Source: Aquiluna sp. (GTDB taxonomy: Bacteria; Actinomycetota; Actinomycetes; Actinomycetales; Microbacteriaceae). Taken from it: a DNA stretch of 51,403 bases. The notes below the pieces were generated by a model. The model was not told the DNA's origin, searched no databases, and saw only the letters and a program-made list of their open reading frames with translations. Numbering within the stretch: the first letter of the stretch is position 1; every line of letters starts with the position of its first letter. A program made the position numbers and the translations under genes. Below, one piece after another: positions 1 through 6,789 of this stretch. The DNA lies in assembly GCA_028095925.1 (NCBI GenBank), contig JAOHCW010000007.1:1-51403 (forward strand). Reading direction: 5' to 3'.

Positions 1-104
1 AGGGTCCTTACGACTTCTCTGCCACTTGAAATGAGGTGCTTTTCAAGCATGTCGAGCTGAGTTGACTTGCCAACCCCGTCTATGCCCTCGAAGGTGATGA
101 ACAT
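1..104 (-). CDS. tmk: Thymidylate kinase, N-terminal part (runs off the window)
   Basis: Phosphorylates dTMP to dTDP in the cytoplasm. Only about 34 codons are visible because the gene continues beyond base 1. The protein begins [16 protein letters not shown], and GIDGVGKST (residues 7-15) is the P-loop typical of dTMP kinases. The ATG at 104 lies one base after the topA stop codon, so the two genes are almost certainly co-transcribed and translationally coupled. topA-tmk adjacency is a known actinobacterial arrangement. Confidence 0.93.
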   Translation of the reverse strand, partial: MFITFEGIDGVGKSTQLDMLEKHLISSGREVVRT

Positions 105-105
105 C

Positions 106-2682
106 TCAGCGCTTTTTCCTCTTTGTGGTCTTCGGAGCCTCTCCCGGCTCTACCCCTAGCTTCTCACGCCGGATTGCCAAAAGCTCAAAGGCGCGGTCTG
201 CTGCCAGTTCGTCTAGTGGCTCATCCTTAGGAATAGTTGCATTTACCACTCCGTCGGTCACGTAATCACCGAACTGCCCGGTCTTTGCAAAAACATTGAG
301 CTTCGATGCCGGATCCTCGCCAAACTCCTTGAGCGGGGTGGCGGCTGTTCGGCGGCCGCCATATTTTGGCTGCTTGTAGATTTCCACGGCCTCATCGAGT
401 GTCAGCGTAAAGATCTGCTCCTCGCCTGCCAGTGACCTGGAGTCGGTTCCCTTTTTGAGATACGGCCCATACTTGCCGTTTTGTGCCGTGATGACATTGC
501 CGCTCTCCGGATCAACGCCCACCTCTCTCGGAAGAGACAGCAGCTGGAGGGCCTCTTCATAGGTCACCTCAGCTGGGGACATTGACTTGAACAGCGAGGC
601 TGTCTTCGGCTTGGGGTTTCCCTCGTCCACCAGGGTCACATAGGGGCCATAACGTCCGTCCTTGACGATGATGTCCAGGCCACTTTCCGGATCCTTACCT
701 AAAACCCTGTTTTCTACCGGCGGGGCGCTTGCCAGTTCAACTGCCTTTTCGTGGGTGAGCTGATCGGGAGTTAGCCCCTCGGGAATGTTTACTATTCGTC
801 GCTCTTCGTCCTCCATGAGCTCAAGGTATGGGCCGTACTTACCCGTCCTCAAAGTTATGCCGCCGCCGATGTCAAAGCTGTTGATTGATCTTGGGTCGCT
901 ATCACCTAGACCCTCAACTGTTGCCTTGAGTCCGTCGTCACCAAAATAGAAGCTCTTGAGCCAGCTTGAGCGGTCGAGCTCACCAAGGGCAATTTTGTCT
1001 AGGTCGCCCTCCATCTTGGCCGTGAATTCGTAGTCCACCAGATGATCAAAGTTTTGCTCCAAAAACCTTGTGACTGTAAAGGCAATCCACTCCGGCACCA
1101 GAGCTGAACCCTGCTTGATGACATATCCCTTGGAGATGATGGTTGAGATTATCGCCGCGTAGGTAGAGGGCCTTCCGATGCCCCTTTCCTCGAGAGCCTT
1201 TACCAATGACGCCTCTGTGTAGCGGGCAGGCGGCTGGGTCTGGTGAGACTTTGCAATAACTTCCTCCGCAGTTATTGCCTGACCCTCAGTGAGCGTGGGG
1301 AGCTTAGCCTGCTCTTCATCGTCGTCTTCCTTGATGACCTCGTAGACAGCCATGAACCCCTTGTAGCTGACCACGGTTCCGCTCGCACTGAACTCGAGAG
1401 CCTTGCCCTGGGCGCTGGCAGCAAACTTCACCGTCGTTGTAGAGAGCTTGGCATCTGCCATCTGAGAAGCCAGGGTCCTTCGCCAAATCAGGTCATAGAG
1501 AGCGAGCGCCTTAGCACCGAGTGAGCCCGAGAGTTCTTTGGGCTCCCTGAAGGAGTCTCCCGATGGGCGGATTGCCTCGTGGGCCTCTTGGGCATTCTTG
1601 CTCTTTGCCCCATACGCCCTCGGTGCATCAGGAACCATCTCCTGGCCGTATAGCTGTGCGGCCTGGGTTCGAGCGGCGTTGATGGCCTGCTGAGATAGCG
1701 AGGGAGAGTCGGTACGCATATATGTAATGTGACCCTCTTGATAAAGCTGCTGGGCAAGGTCCATCGTCTGCTTGGCGCTTAGCGAGAGCTTTTTTGAAGC
1801 CTCCTGTTGCAATGTTGAGGTGGTGAAAGGTGCGTAGGGCTTTCTTGTTGAGGGCTTGGCCTCGATGCTCGTCACCTTGAGAGTTTCACCCGTTAGATCT
1901 TTTGCGAGCTGCTCGGCCGCATCTGGGGCAAGAACTAAAACGTCGGCTGTCAGCACGCCGTCCTCGCTAAAGCTCTTTGAGCCTGCGAGCCGCTTGCCAT
2001 CAATGCTCAGAAGCTTTGCCTCGAAGCTGATGGAGGACTCTTCCAAGTTTGCGGTCACGGAACTGTAGCCTGCGGAAACGAAGGCCATGCGCTCGCGCTC
2101 GCGCTCCACAATCATTCGCATCGCGGGAGACTGCACCCGGCCAGCCGAAAGCCCTCGGTTTATCTTGCGCCACAAAATTGGAGAAATCTCATAGCCCACC
2201 AGCCGGTCGACGACCCTCCTGGTCTCCTGGGCCTCAACGAGGTTGTCGTTTATCTCCCTGGTGTTTCGGCTTGCCTCTTGAATCGCGTCCTTGGTGATCT
2301 CGTTGAAGACCATCCTGCGAACTGGCACCTTGGGCTTGAGTACCTCTAGGAGGTGCCAGGCGATTGCCTCTCCCTCTCGGTCTTCATCGGTTGCGAGGTA
2401 GAGCTCATCGCAACCCTTGAGAGCGCTCTTGAGCTCGGAAACTGTTTTGGACTTTCCTGGGGAGATCGAGTAGTAGGGCTCGAAGTCGTTGTCGACATCA
2501 ATCGAAAACTTCGCCAGGGATGGGTGTTCCTTTTTCTTTTCGGCCGCAATCTCTTTGGGCTCGGCTAGGTCTCGGATATGTCCGACTGAGGCCAAGACCT
2601 CGTAGTCATCGCCCAGATACTTGGAGATGGTCTTCGCCTTAGCAGGCGACTCAACTATCACCAGTTTCTTTGCCAAATCCAC
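106..2682 (-). CDS. topA: DNA topoisomerase I (type IA)
   Basis: Relaxes negatively supercoiled DNA through a 5'-phosphotyrosine intermediate. The 858-residue protein starts with a Toprim fold ([11 protein letters not shown], residues 8-18) and carries the acidic Toprim motif [10 protein letters not shown] (about 97-106). The catalytic tyrosine is Tyr321 in ITYMRTDS. The C-terminal third has four glycine/tyrosine repeats ([36 protein letters not shown]) in place of zinc fingers, which is the actinobacterial layout, and ends in a lysine/arginine-rich tail. Length is normal for the family. The ATG at 2682 is two bases downstream of the preceding gene's stop codon. Confidence 0.97.
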   Translation of the reverse strand: MDLAKKLVIVESPAKAKTISKYLGDDYEVLASVGHIRDLAEPKEIAAEKKKEHPSLAKFSIDVDNDFEPYYSISPGKSKTVSELKSALKGCDELYLATDEDREGEAIAWHLLEVLKPKVPVRRMVFNEITKDAIQEASRNTREINDNLVEAQETRRVVDRLVGYEISPILWRKINRGLSAGRVQSPAMRMIVERERERMAFVSAGYSSVTANLEESSISFEAKLLSIDGKRLAGSKSFSEDGVLTADVLVLAPDAAEQLAKDLTGETLKVTSIEAKPSTRKPYAPFTTSTLQQEASKKLSLSAKQTMDLAQQLYQEGHITYMRTDSPSLSQQAINAARTQAAQLYGQEMVPDAPRAYGAKSKNAQEAHEAIRPSGDSFREPKELSGSLGAKALALYDLIWRRTLASQMADAKLSTTTVKFAASAQGKALEFSASGTVVSYKGFMAVYEVIKEDDDEEQAKLPTLTEGQAITAEEVIAKSHQTQPPARYTEASLVKALEERGIGRPSTYAAIISTIISKGYVIKQGSALVPEWIAFTVTRFLEQNFDHLVDYEFTAKMEGDLDKIALGELDRSSWLKSFYFGDDGLKATVEGLGDSDPRSINSFDIGGGITLRTGKYGPYLELMEDEERRIVNIPEGLTPDQLTHEKAVELASAPPVENRVLGKDPESGLDIIVKDGRYGPYVTLVDEGNPKPKTASLFKSMSPAEVTYEEALQLLSLPREVGVDPESGNVITAQNGKYGPYLKKGTDSRSLAGEEQIFTLTLDEAVEIYKQPKYGGRRTAATPLKEFGEDPASKLNVFAKTGQFGDYVTDGVVNATIPKDEPLDELAADRAFELLAIRREKLGVEPGEAPKTTKRKKR

Positions 2683-2684
2683 TC

Positions 2685-3050
2685 CTACATAGCACCCATT
2701 GCCACCGCTTCCGCGCTGGCGAAGACCTCAAAAAGTAGGTCTTGTTTGCCAACCCTAATGCTGACAACTTCACTGACAATACGACAAGAATCCAAACTTG
2801 CGCCATTACCGGCGGCAATTTCTCTTGCATTTTCACAAGGTATCCCGGCAATGATGCCCGTCATAGTGTCGGCTGCTGCAATGGCTGCAAGGTCGGCGAC
2901 AAGCTGTGCCCTCACCTCCAGCAGCAGCCAAGAGTGGGCCATGCCTAACCCGGTCAGGTAGAGGGAGATGGTCGCAATTAGCCCTGCGAGAACCAGGCCA
3001 ACCGAGCCTTGGTCTGGGTCTAGGTCTAAGTGCCGATCTTGTGAAGGCAA
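2685..3050 (-). CDS. TadE-like protein of the helicase/secretion neighbourhood (Rv3654c type)
   Basis: A small single-pass membrane protein of 121 residues. The N-terminus reads DQGSVGLVLAGLIATISLYLTG, an exported TadE-like hydrophobic helix, followed by RAQLVADLAAIAAAD, which matches the family pattern after the helix. The TTG start at 3050 is preceded by AGGAG six bases upstream; no ATG fits better. Relatives sit at the end of the actinobacterial tad (Flp pilus) locus just upstream of topA, as in Mycobacterium tuberculosis Rv3654c. Here the rest of the tad locus is deleted, so the gene may be a relic still held in the topA operon. Family identity is by eye. Confidence 0.7.
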   Translation of the reverse strand: MPSQDRHLDLDPDQGSVGLVLAGLIATISLYLTGLGMAHSWLLLEVRAQLVADLAAIAAADTMTGIIAGIPCENAREIAAGNGASLDSCRIVSEVVSIRVGKQDLLFEVFASAEAVAMGAM

Positions 3051-3252
3051 TACTCACTCCTAAAACTAAACGGTGAATTTGACCTAACCTCGACGCAGCT
3101 CAGGTTGCCCTTACTGCGCTCCAAGAAGTCATGACCTTCGGTGGGCAGCCCGTAGAGAAAGCTCCGCGCAAACTGAAAGGCTTCGAACTCGAACTTCACT
3201 CGCTCTAGGGCAAGAGTGAACGATCCCAAAAGGAGCGTCACCAACTGGTTTT
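3026..3252 (-). pseudogene. 3' remnant of a tadE pilus-like gene
   Basis: In the reading frame that ends at 3026 the translation contains VTLLLGSFTLALERVKFEFEA and then FQFARSFLYG, followed by GNLSCVEV. This resembles the membrane helix and C-terminal half of actinobacterial TadE proteins (hydrophobic stretch, alanine/arginine run, then an LVCV-like strand). The first part of TadE, including the usual start and ERGSVTAEFA-like cleavage region, is missing. Upstream the frame reads into the tadA remnant in the wrong frame. I infer that a deletion fused tadA to tadE near 3240-3250. Confidence 0.55.
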
Positions 3253-3443
3253 GAAATATCGCATCTGACCCCAGCCTCGAAGGCCAGCTGTCTGAGTTCT
3301 CCCTCGAGTTCTGTCTCCGTGAAGGGGCTATTGGCCTCTTCCAGACCGCGTCCCCTATCGATTGCGCAGAAGTCGCCTGAGACCACAACGTCGCGCACTT
3401 CGGGGTCTTTTACTAGCTCTAGAAGCTTCGCGGGTAATTCCAT
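3129..3443 (-). pseudogene. 5' remnant of tadA/cpaF (Flp pilus secretion ATPase)
   Basis: The frame from the ATG at 3443 gives MELPAKLLELVKDPEVRDVV, then GDFCAIDRGRGLEE and LAFEAGVRCDISKPVGDA. This matches the N-terminal domain of TadA ATPases (L..ll.DPeVtDvlVng..vWvDRGrGLe....LA...GrRlD...P.vDa). The match stops at about 3240, exactly where the tadE-like frame begins; beyond it the frame is unrelated and stops at 3129. The ATPase core with Walker motifs, plus tadB, tadC and flp, is absent. A short product could still be made, but it could not work as a secretion ATPase. Confidence 0.6.
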
Positions 3444-3722
3444 TGCCACATCATGCAAACCCAAGCGACAAAGAAGCTGTTTGAAATAAAAAGCTGTGGA
3501 AAAGAAAGGGGCGGCAGCTTTGGGGGAAAGCTGCCGCCAGTTGCCGGGAGCTATGGGGGGATGCCCCCGACAAAAACCAACCGAAGTCAGTACAGAGAGT
3601 CTAAAAGTATTTTGCGGAAATTTGTTCCCCATTTGGGGGACTTTTCAAACGCCACATTTTTGAGTTTTAGGAGTCCAAACCCAATCTCTGGCATTATGAA
3701 GGGGCAACTCTGGAGGACAAAG
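3444..3722. promoter_or_regulatory. Hairpin-rich divergent intergenic region upstream of acs
   Basis: No gene is supported here, although the acs frame happens to stay open from 3453. The stretch holds three G/C-rich inverted repeats: a perfect 12-bp stem with a GGGGG loop (3510-3538), GGGGG-ATG-CCCCC (3556-3568) and CCCC-ATTT-GGGG (3627-3638). They lie in the probable 5' leader of acs, or in the promoter of the tad remnant on the other strand. I do not recognise a described riboswitch. A Shine-Dalgarno GGAGGA at 3712-3717 serves the acs start. Confidence 0.5.
3510..3538. repeat. Perfect 12-bp inverted repeat with a G5 loop
   Basis: GGCGGCAGCTTT is followed by GGGGG and then AAAGCTGCCGCC, giving an uninterrupted 12-bp stem. 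There is no U-run after it on either strand, so it does not look like a simple intrinsic terminator. It is about 185 bases upstream of the acs start codon. Confidence 0.8.
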
Positions 3723-5696
3723 ATGTCAAGCGAGAATGAAATTGCGAACCTGCTGCACGAGAGCCGCAGGTTCCCCCCTAGCGCTGAATTTAGTAAGCAG
3801 GCTGTGGCTCAGCCTGAGCTCTACGAAAAGGCGAAATCAGACCGCTTAGCATTCTGGGCCGCGCAGGCAAATAACCTTCATTGGCACAAGCCCTTCACAA
3901 AAACTCTCGATTGGTCCGAGGCTCCCTTTGCAAAGTGGTTTGAAGATGGCGAGCTAAACGTTAGCTACAACTGCCTGGACCGACACGTCGAGTCTGGAGC
4001 CGGCGATCGCGTAGCCCTATTTTTCGAGGGTGAGCCTGGTGACACAAAGGCTTTCACCTATAAAGAGCTGCTGCAAGAAGTGAAGAAAGCCGCGAACGTG
4101 CTTGCAAATCTCGGGATCCAGTCTGGTGATCGAGTGGCTATTTATATGCCTCTTATCCCCGAGGCCATTATTGCCATGCATGCCGTAGTGCGGCTCGGGG
4201 CTGTGCACTCGGTGGTCTTTGGTGGCTTTTCCGCAGACTCACTAGCCGCGAGGATTCAAGACGCAGGAGCGAAGCTTGTCATTACGGCCGATGGTGGTTT
4301 TAGAAAGGGCAAGGCCAGTGCTCTAAAGCCGGCAGTAGATTCGGCACTCAGCGATGAAAAGTGCCCCAGCGTTGAACACGTGCTGGTGGTTAAGCGTTGC
4401 GGCAATGAAATTGACTGGGACGATAACCGAGATCTCTGGTGGCACGAGCAGCTAGATTCTGCATCCTCTGAGCACCAGTCGCAGGGTTTCAATGCCGAGC
4501 ATCCGCTGTTTATTCTCTACACCTCCGGTACTACAGGAAAACCCAAGGGCATCCTCCACACCACTGGCGGCTACCTAACCCAAGCTGCCTATACCCACAA
4601 AAATGTCTTCGATCTCCACGAGACAAAAGACGTTTACTGGTGCACCGCAGATATCGGCTGGATCACCGGTCACTCTTATGTTGCCTACGGGCCGATGGCC
4701 AATGGCGCAACCCAGGTGATCTACGAGGGAACCCCAGACACTCCTGACTGGGGCAGATGGTGGAGCATCATCGAAAAATACAAGGTGAGCATCTTCTATA
4801 CCGCTCCAACTGCGATCAGGTCTTTCATGAAGCTTGGCCGGGAGATGATCAACAAGTTTGACCTGAGCTCTCTGAGGCTCTTGGGGAGTGTTGGAGAGCC
4901 AATTAACCCCGAGGCTTGGATGTGGTATCGAGAGGTCATTGGCTCTGGCACCACCCCAATCGTCGACACCTGGTGGCAAACCGAAACGGGCGCAATCATG
5001 ATCTCGCCACTGCCGGGAGTAACCGCCGCCAAGCCCGGCAGTGCGATGCTGCCCCTGCCTGGAGTTTCGATGGAGGTAGTTGATGACGAGGGTAATGCGG
5101 TTGGAAATGGCCATGGCGGTCTGCTGACTATCACCGAACCCTGGCCCTCAATGCTCAGGGGCATCTGGGGCGACCCGGAGCGTTTCAAGGAAACCTACTG
5201 GTCGCGTTTCCCAGGCCGCTACTTTGCAGGCGACGGAGCAAAACTCGATGAAGATGGAGACCTTTGGCTTCTGGGCCGCGTCGATGACGTCATGAACGTC
5301 TCAGGTCACAGGCTCTCAACCACCGAAATTGAGTCGGCCTTGGTTTCTCACCCATATGTTGCAGAAGCAGCGGTGGTTGGCGCCAAGGACGAGACCACCG
5401 GTCAGGCCGTGGTCGCCTTCGTAATCTTGCGAGCAAGCCAGGTCTCCCAGACCGGTGATGAGGAGAAAGTTTCCAAGGAGCTGCGCGACCATGTCGCAAA
5501 AGAGATTGGACCAATCGCCAAACCAAGGACAATATTTGTGGTGGCCGAGCTTCCCAAGACTCGCTCCGGAAAAATCATGCGTCGTCTGCTTAGGGACGTG
5601 GCGGAGGACAGGCCGGTGGGAGACGTCACTACCCTTGCCGACACAACCGTGATGGACACCATTTCGTCTCGAGTCGCCTCAGGAGCAAGTGACTGA
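3723..5696 (+). CDS. acs: Acetyl-CoA synthetase (acetate-CoA ligase, AMP-forming)
   Basis: Activates acetate to acetyl-CoA through acetyl-AMP. The protein is 657 residues, the usual length. Adenylate-forming motifs are present: YTSGTTGKPKG (about 266-276), the acetyl-pocket and AMP region DTWWQTETG, and the C-terminal PKTRSGKIMRR whose lysine (about 617) is the catalytic residue that protein acetyltransferases silence in other bacteria. I chose the ATG at 3723 because GGAGGA lies five bases upstream and MSSENEIANLLHESRRFPP resembles family N-termini; the upstream open frame is low-complexity leader. A GNAT gene overlaps its stop codon. Confidence 0.95.
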   Translation: MSSENEIANLLHESRRFPPSAEFSKQAVAQPELYEKAKSDRLAFWAAQANNLHWHKPFTKTLDWSEAPFAKWFEDGELNVSYNCLDRHVESGAGDRVALFFEGEPGDTKAFTYKELLQEVKKAANVLANLGIQSGDRVAIYMPLIPEAIIAMHAVVRLGAVHSVVFGGFSADSLAARIQDAGAKLVITADGGFRKGKASALKPAVDSALSDEKCPSVEHVLVVKRCGNEIDWDDNRDLWWHEQLDSASSEHQSQGFNAEHPLFILYTSGTTGKPKGILHTTGGYLTQAAYTHKNVFDLHETKDVYWCTADIGWITGHSYVAYGPMANGATQVIYEGTPDTPDWGRWWSIIEKYKVSIFYTAPTAIRSFMKLGREMINKFDLSSLRLLGSVGEPINPEAWMWYREVIGSGTTPIVDTWWQTETGAIMISPLPGVTAAKPGSAMLPLPGVSMEVVDDEGNAVGNGHGGLLTITEPWPSMLRGIWGDPERFKETYWSRFPGRYFAGDGAKLDEDGDLWLLGRVDDVMNVSGHRLSTTEIESALVSHPYVAEAAVVGAKDETTGQAVVAFVILRASQVSQTGDEEKVSKELRDHVAKEIGPIAKPRTIFVVAELPKTRSGKIMRRLLRDVAEDRPVGDVTTLADTTVMDTISSRVASGASD

Positions 5697-6139
5697 TGGC
5701 AAGTGTGCGCAGGGCCATAGCAAGTGACCAGGACGCAGTTCTCGGACTCATGCGTGGCTACTGCGATGAGGTCGACACCCCGCTCAGCGATGAACACCTA
5801 CTGGAAGCACTAGGTCCGCTAATTGCAAACGAGCAGCTAGGAGATCTTCTAATTGCAGAGCAGGGCGAAGAGCTTGCTGGCTATCTAGTAATCACCTGGG
5901 GCTGGGGCATCGAGTCAGGTGGTGCAGAGGCGCTAATCGATGAGATGTTCGTCGCCAACGAATACCGACACCAGGGGGTCGGCACGCTGCTAATGACCGA
6001 AGCCCAGTCACGAGCCAGCGCTAGAGATGTGAAGGTTATCTTCCTAGAGACCGAGCAGAACAACCCTGAATCCAGGGAGCTCTACGATCGCCTTGGGTTC
6101 GAGATCGAAAGCTCGATCTGGATGTCGAAGCGTATCTAG
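5696..6139 (+). CDS. GNAT-family N-acetyltransferase
   Basis: A single GNAT domain of 147 residues. The acetyl-CoA binding motif is YRHQGVGTLLMTEA (about residues 84-97) and the C-terminal NPESRELYDRLGFE is the usual motif B. The start ATG shares its A with the last base of the acs stop codon, so it is translated from the acs message. Coupling to acs suggests it may acetylate the Acs lysine, as Pat-type enzymes do elsewhere, but the substrate cannot be read from sequence. It converges directly on ridA with adjacent stop codons. Confidence 0.85.
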   Translation: MASVRRAIASDQDAVLGLMRGYCDEVDTPLSDEHLLEALGPLIANEQLGDLLIAEQGEELAGYLVITWGWGIESGGAEALIDEMFVANEYRHQGVGTLLMTEAQSRASARDVKVIFLETEQNNPESRELYDRLGFEIESSIWMSKRI

Positions 6140-6598
6140 CTACTCGAACTCGACAATAAGCTCAACCTCAACCGGGCTATTTAGAGGAAGTACCGCGACC
6201 CCTACAGCGCTTCTGGCGTGGATCCCCACATCACCAAAGGCTGCCTGCAATAGCTCGCTGGCACCGTTCACAACTCCTGGTTGAGCGGTGAACTCTGGGG
6301 TCGATGCGACAAAGCCAACCACCTTGACGACTTTTTTCACTCTCTCAAGATCACCCAGGACGCTCTTGACCGCGGCAATGGCATTGAGTGCGCAGCGCTG
6401 CGCAATTTCTTTGCCCTGCTCGGCAGTAATCTCGGCACCGAGGCGTCCCTCAGCCATTAGCTTTCCGTCAATAAGTGGGATCTGACCGGCGGTGAATACT
6501 AGGTTTCCGCTAATTACCGCTGGCACATAAGCACCTGCGGGTGTTGCCACCTCGGGAAGCTCAAGGCCAAGGGCTGCAAGGTTGGTCTCTACGCTCAC
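6140..6598 (-). CDS. RidA/YjgF family protein (enamine/imine deaminase-like)
   Basis: Members hydrolyse reactive enamine/imine intermediates from PLP enzymes. The 152-residue protein shows the long actinobacterial subtype: SGNLVFTAGQIPLIDGKL near residues 30-47, then the C-terminal arginine in HARSAVGVAVLPLNSPVEVELIVEF, where the arginine binds the substrate carboxylate in the active subfamily. The start is GTG at 6598, overlapping the stop of the small DUF4177 gene by four bases (GTGA). The RidA-DUF4177 pair beside a PBP gene is a conserved actinobacterial arrangement. Confidence 0.9.
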   Translation of the reverse strand: MSVETNLAALGLELPEVATPAGAYVPAVISGNLVFTAGQIPLIDGKLMAEGRLGAEITAEQGKEIAQRCALNAIAAVKSVLGDLERVKKVVKVVGFVASTPEFTAQPGVVNGASELLQAAFGDVGIHARSAVGVAVLPLNSPVEVELIVEFE

Positions 6599-6747
6599 TC
6601 GGCAGCTCGCTTTAGGAAGGCAATGAGGCCTCCTTGAGGCCCGGTGGTCACCTGGACAAGCTCCCAGCCCTTGCTACCCCAGGTATTAAGAATTTCAGTC
6701 TCTTTGTGCAGCAAAAGGGGGGTTGTTACATACTCCCACTTGGTCAT
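6595..6747 (-). CDS. DUF4177-type small protein (50 residues)
   Basis: A short gene easily missed by length cut-offs. It reads MTKWEYVTTPLLLH and later WGSKGWELVQV and GGLIAFLKR, the pattern of DUF4177 proteins (WEY.t..l......L..lG..GWELV.v.......aflKR). The ATG at 6747 has GGAG seven bases upstream, and its TGA stop overlaps the GTG of ridA, so the pair is translationally coupled. Function is unknown. The gene is divergent from ponA with only 42 bases between start codons. Confidence 0.88.
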   Translation of the reverse strand: MTKWEYVTTPLLLHKETEILNTWGSKGWELVQVTTGPQGGLIAFLKRAAE

Positions 6748-6776
6748 TTCACAGCTCCGTTTCAGGTATCGAGAGG

Positions 6777-6789
6777 TAACCTAGAGTCT
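6777..6789 (+). promoter_or_regulatory. Probable -10 element giving a leaderless ponA mRNA
   Basis: TAACCT lies seven bases before the chosen ATG at 6790 and fits the TANNNT -10 hexamer. There is no well-placed Shine-Dalgarno, so transcription may start at or next to the ATG. The same spacing recurs before glpX, the YdcZ-like transporter and the antitoxin gene. Confidence 0.5.

Noticed and set aside
3500..3640. A c-di-AMP (ydaO) or similar known riboswitch upstream of acs
   Set aside because: The G-rich stems looked suggestive, but I could not find the conserved loops of ydaO or any other class I know.
3453..3722. In-frame N-terminal extension of acs by 90 codons from an ATG at 3453
   Set aside because: The extension crosses three hairpins, has no similarity to acetyl-CoA synthetases and lacks a ribosome binding site, whereas the ATG at 3723 has GGAGGA and a family-like N-terminus.
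6634..6789. Earlier ATG for the penicillin-binding protein
   Set aside because: The extra 52 codons run antisense through the DUF4177 gene, and the signal-anchor begins naturally at 6790.
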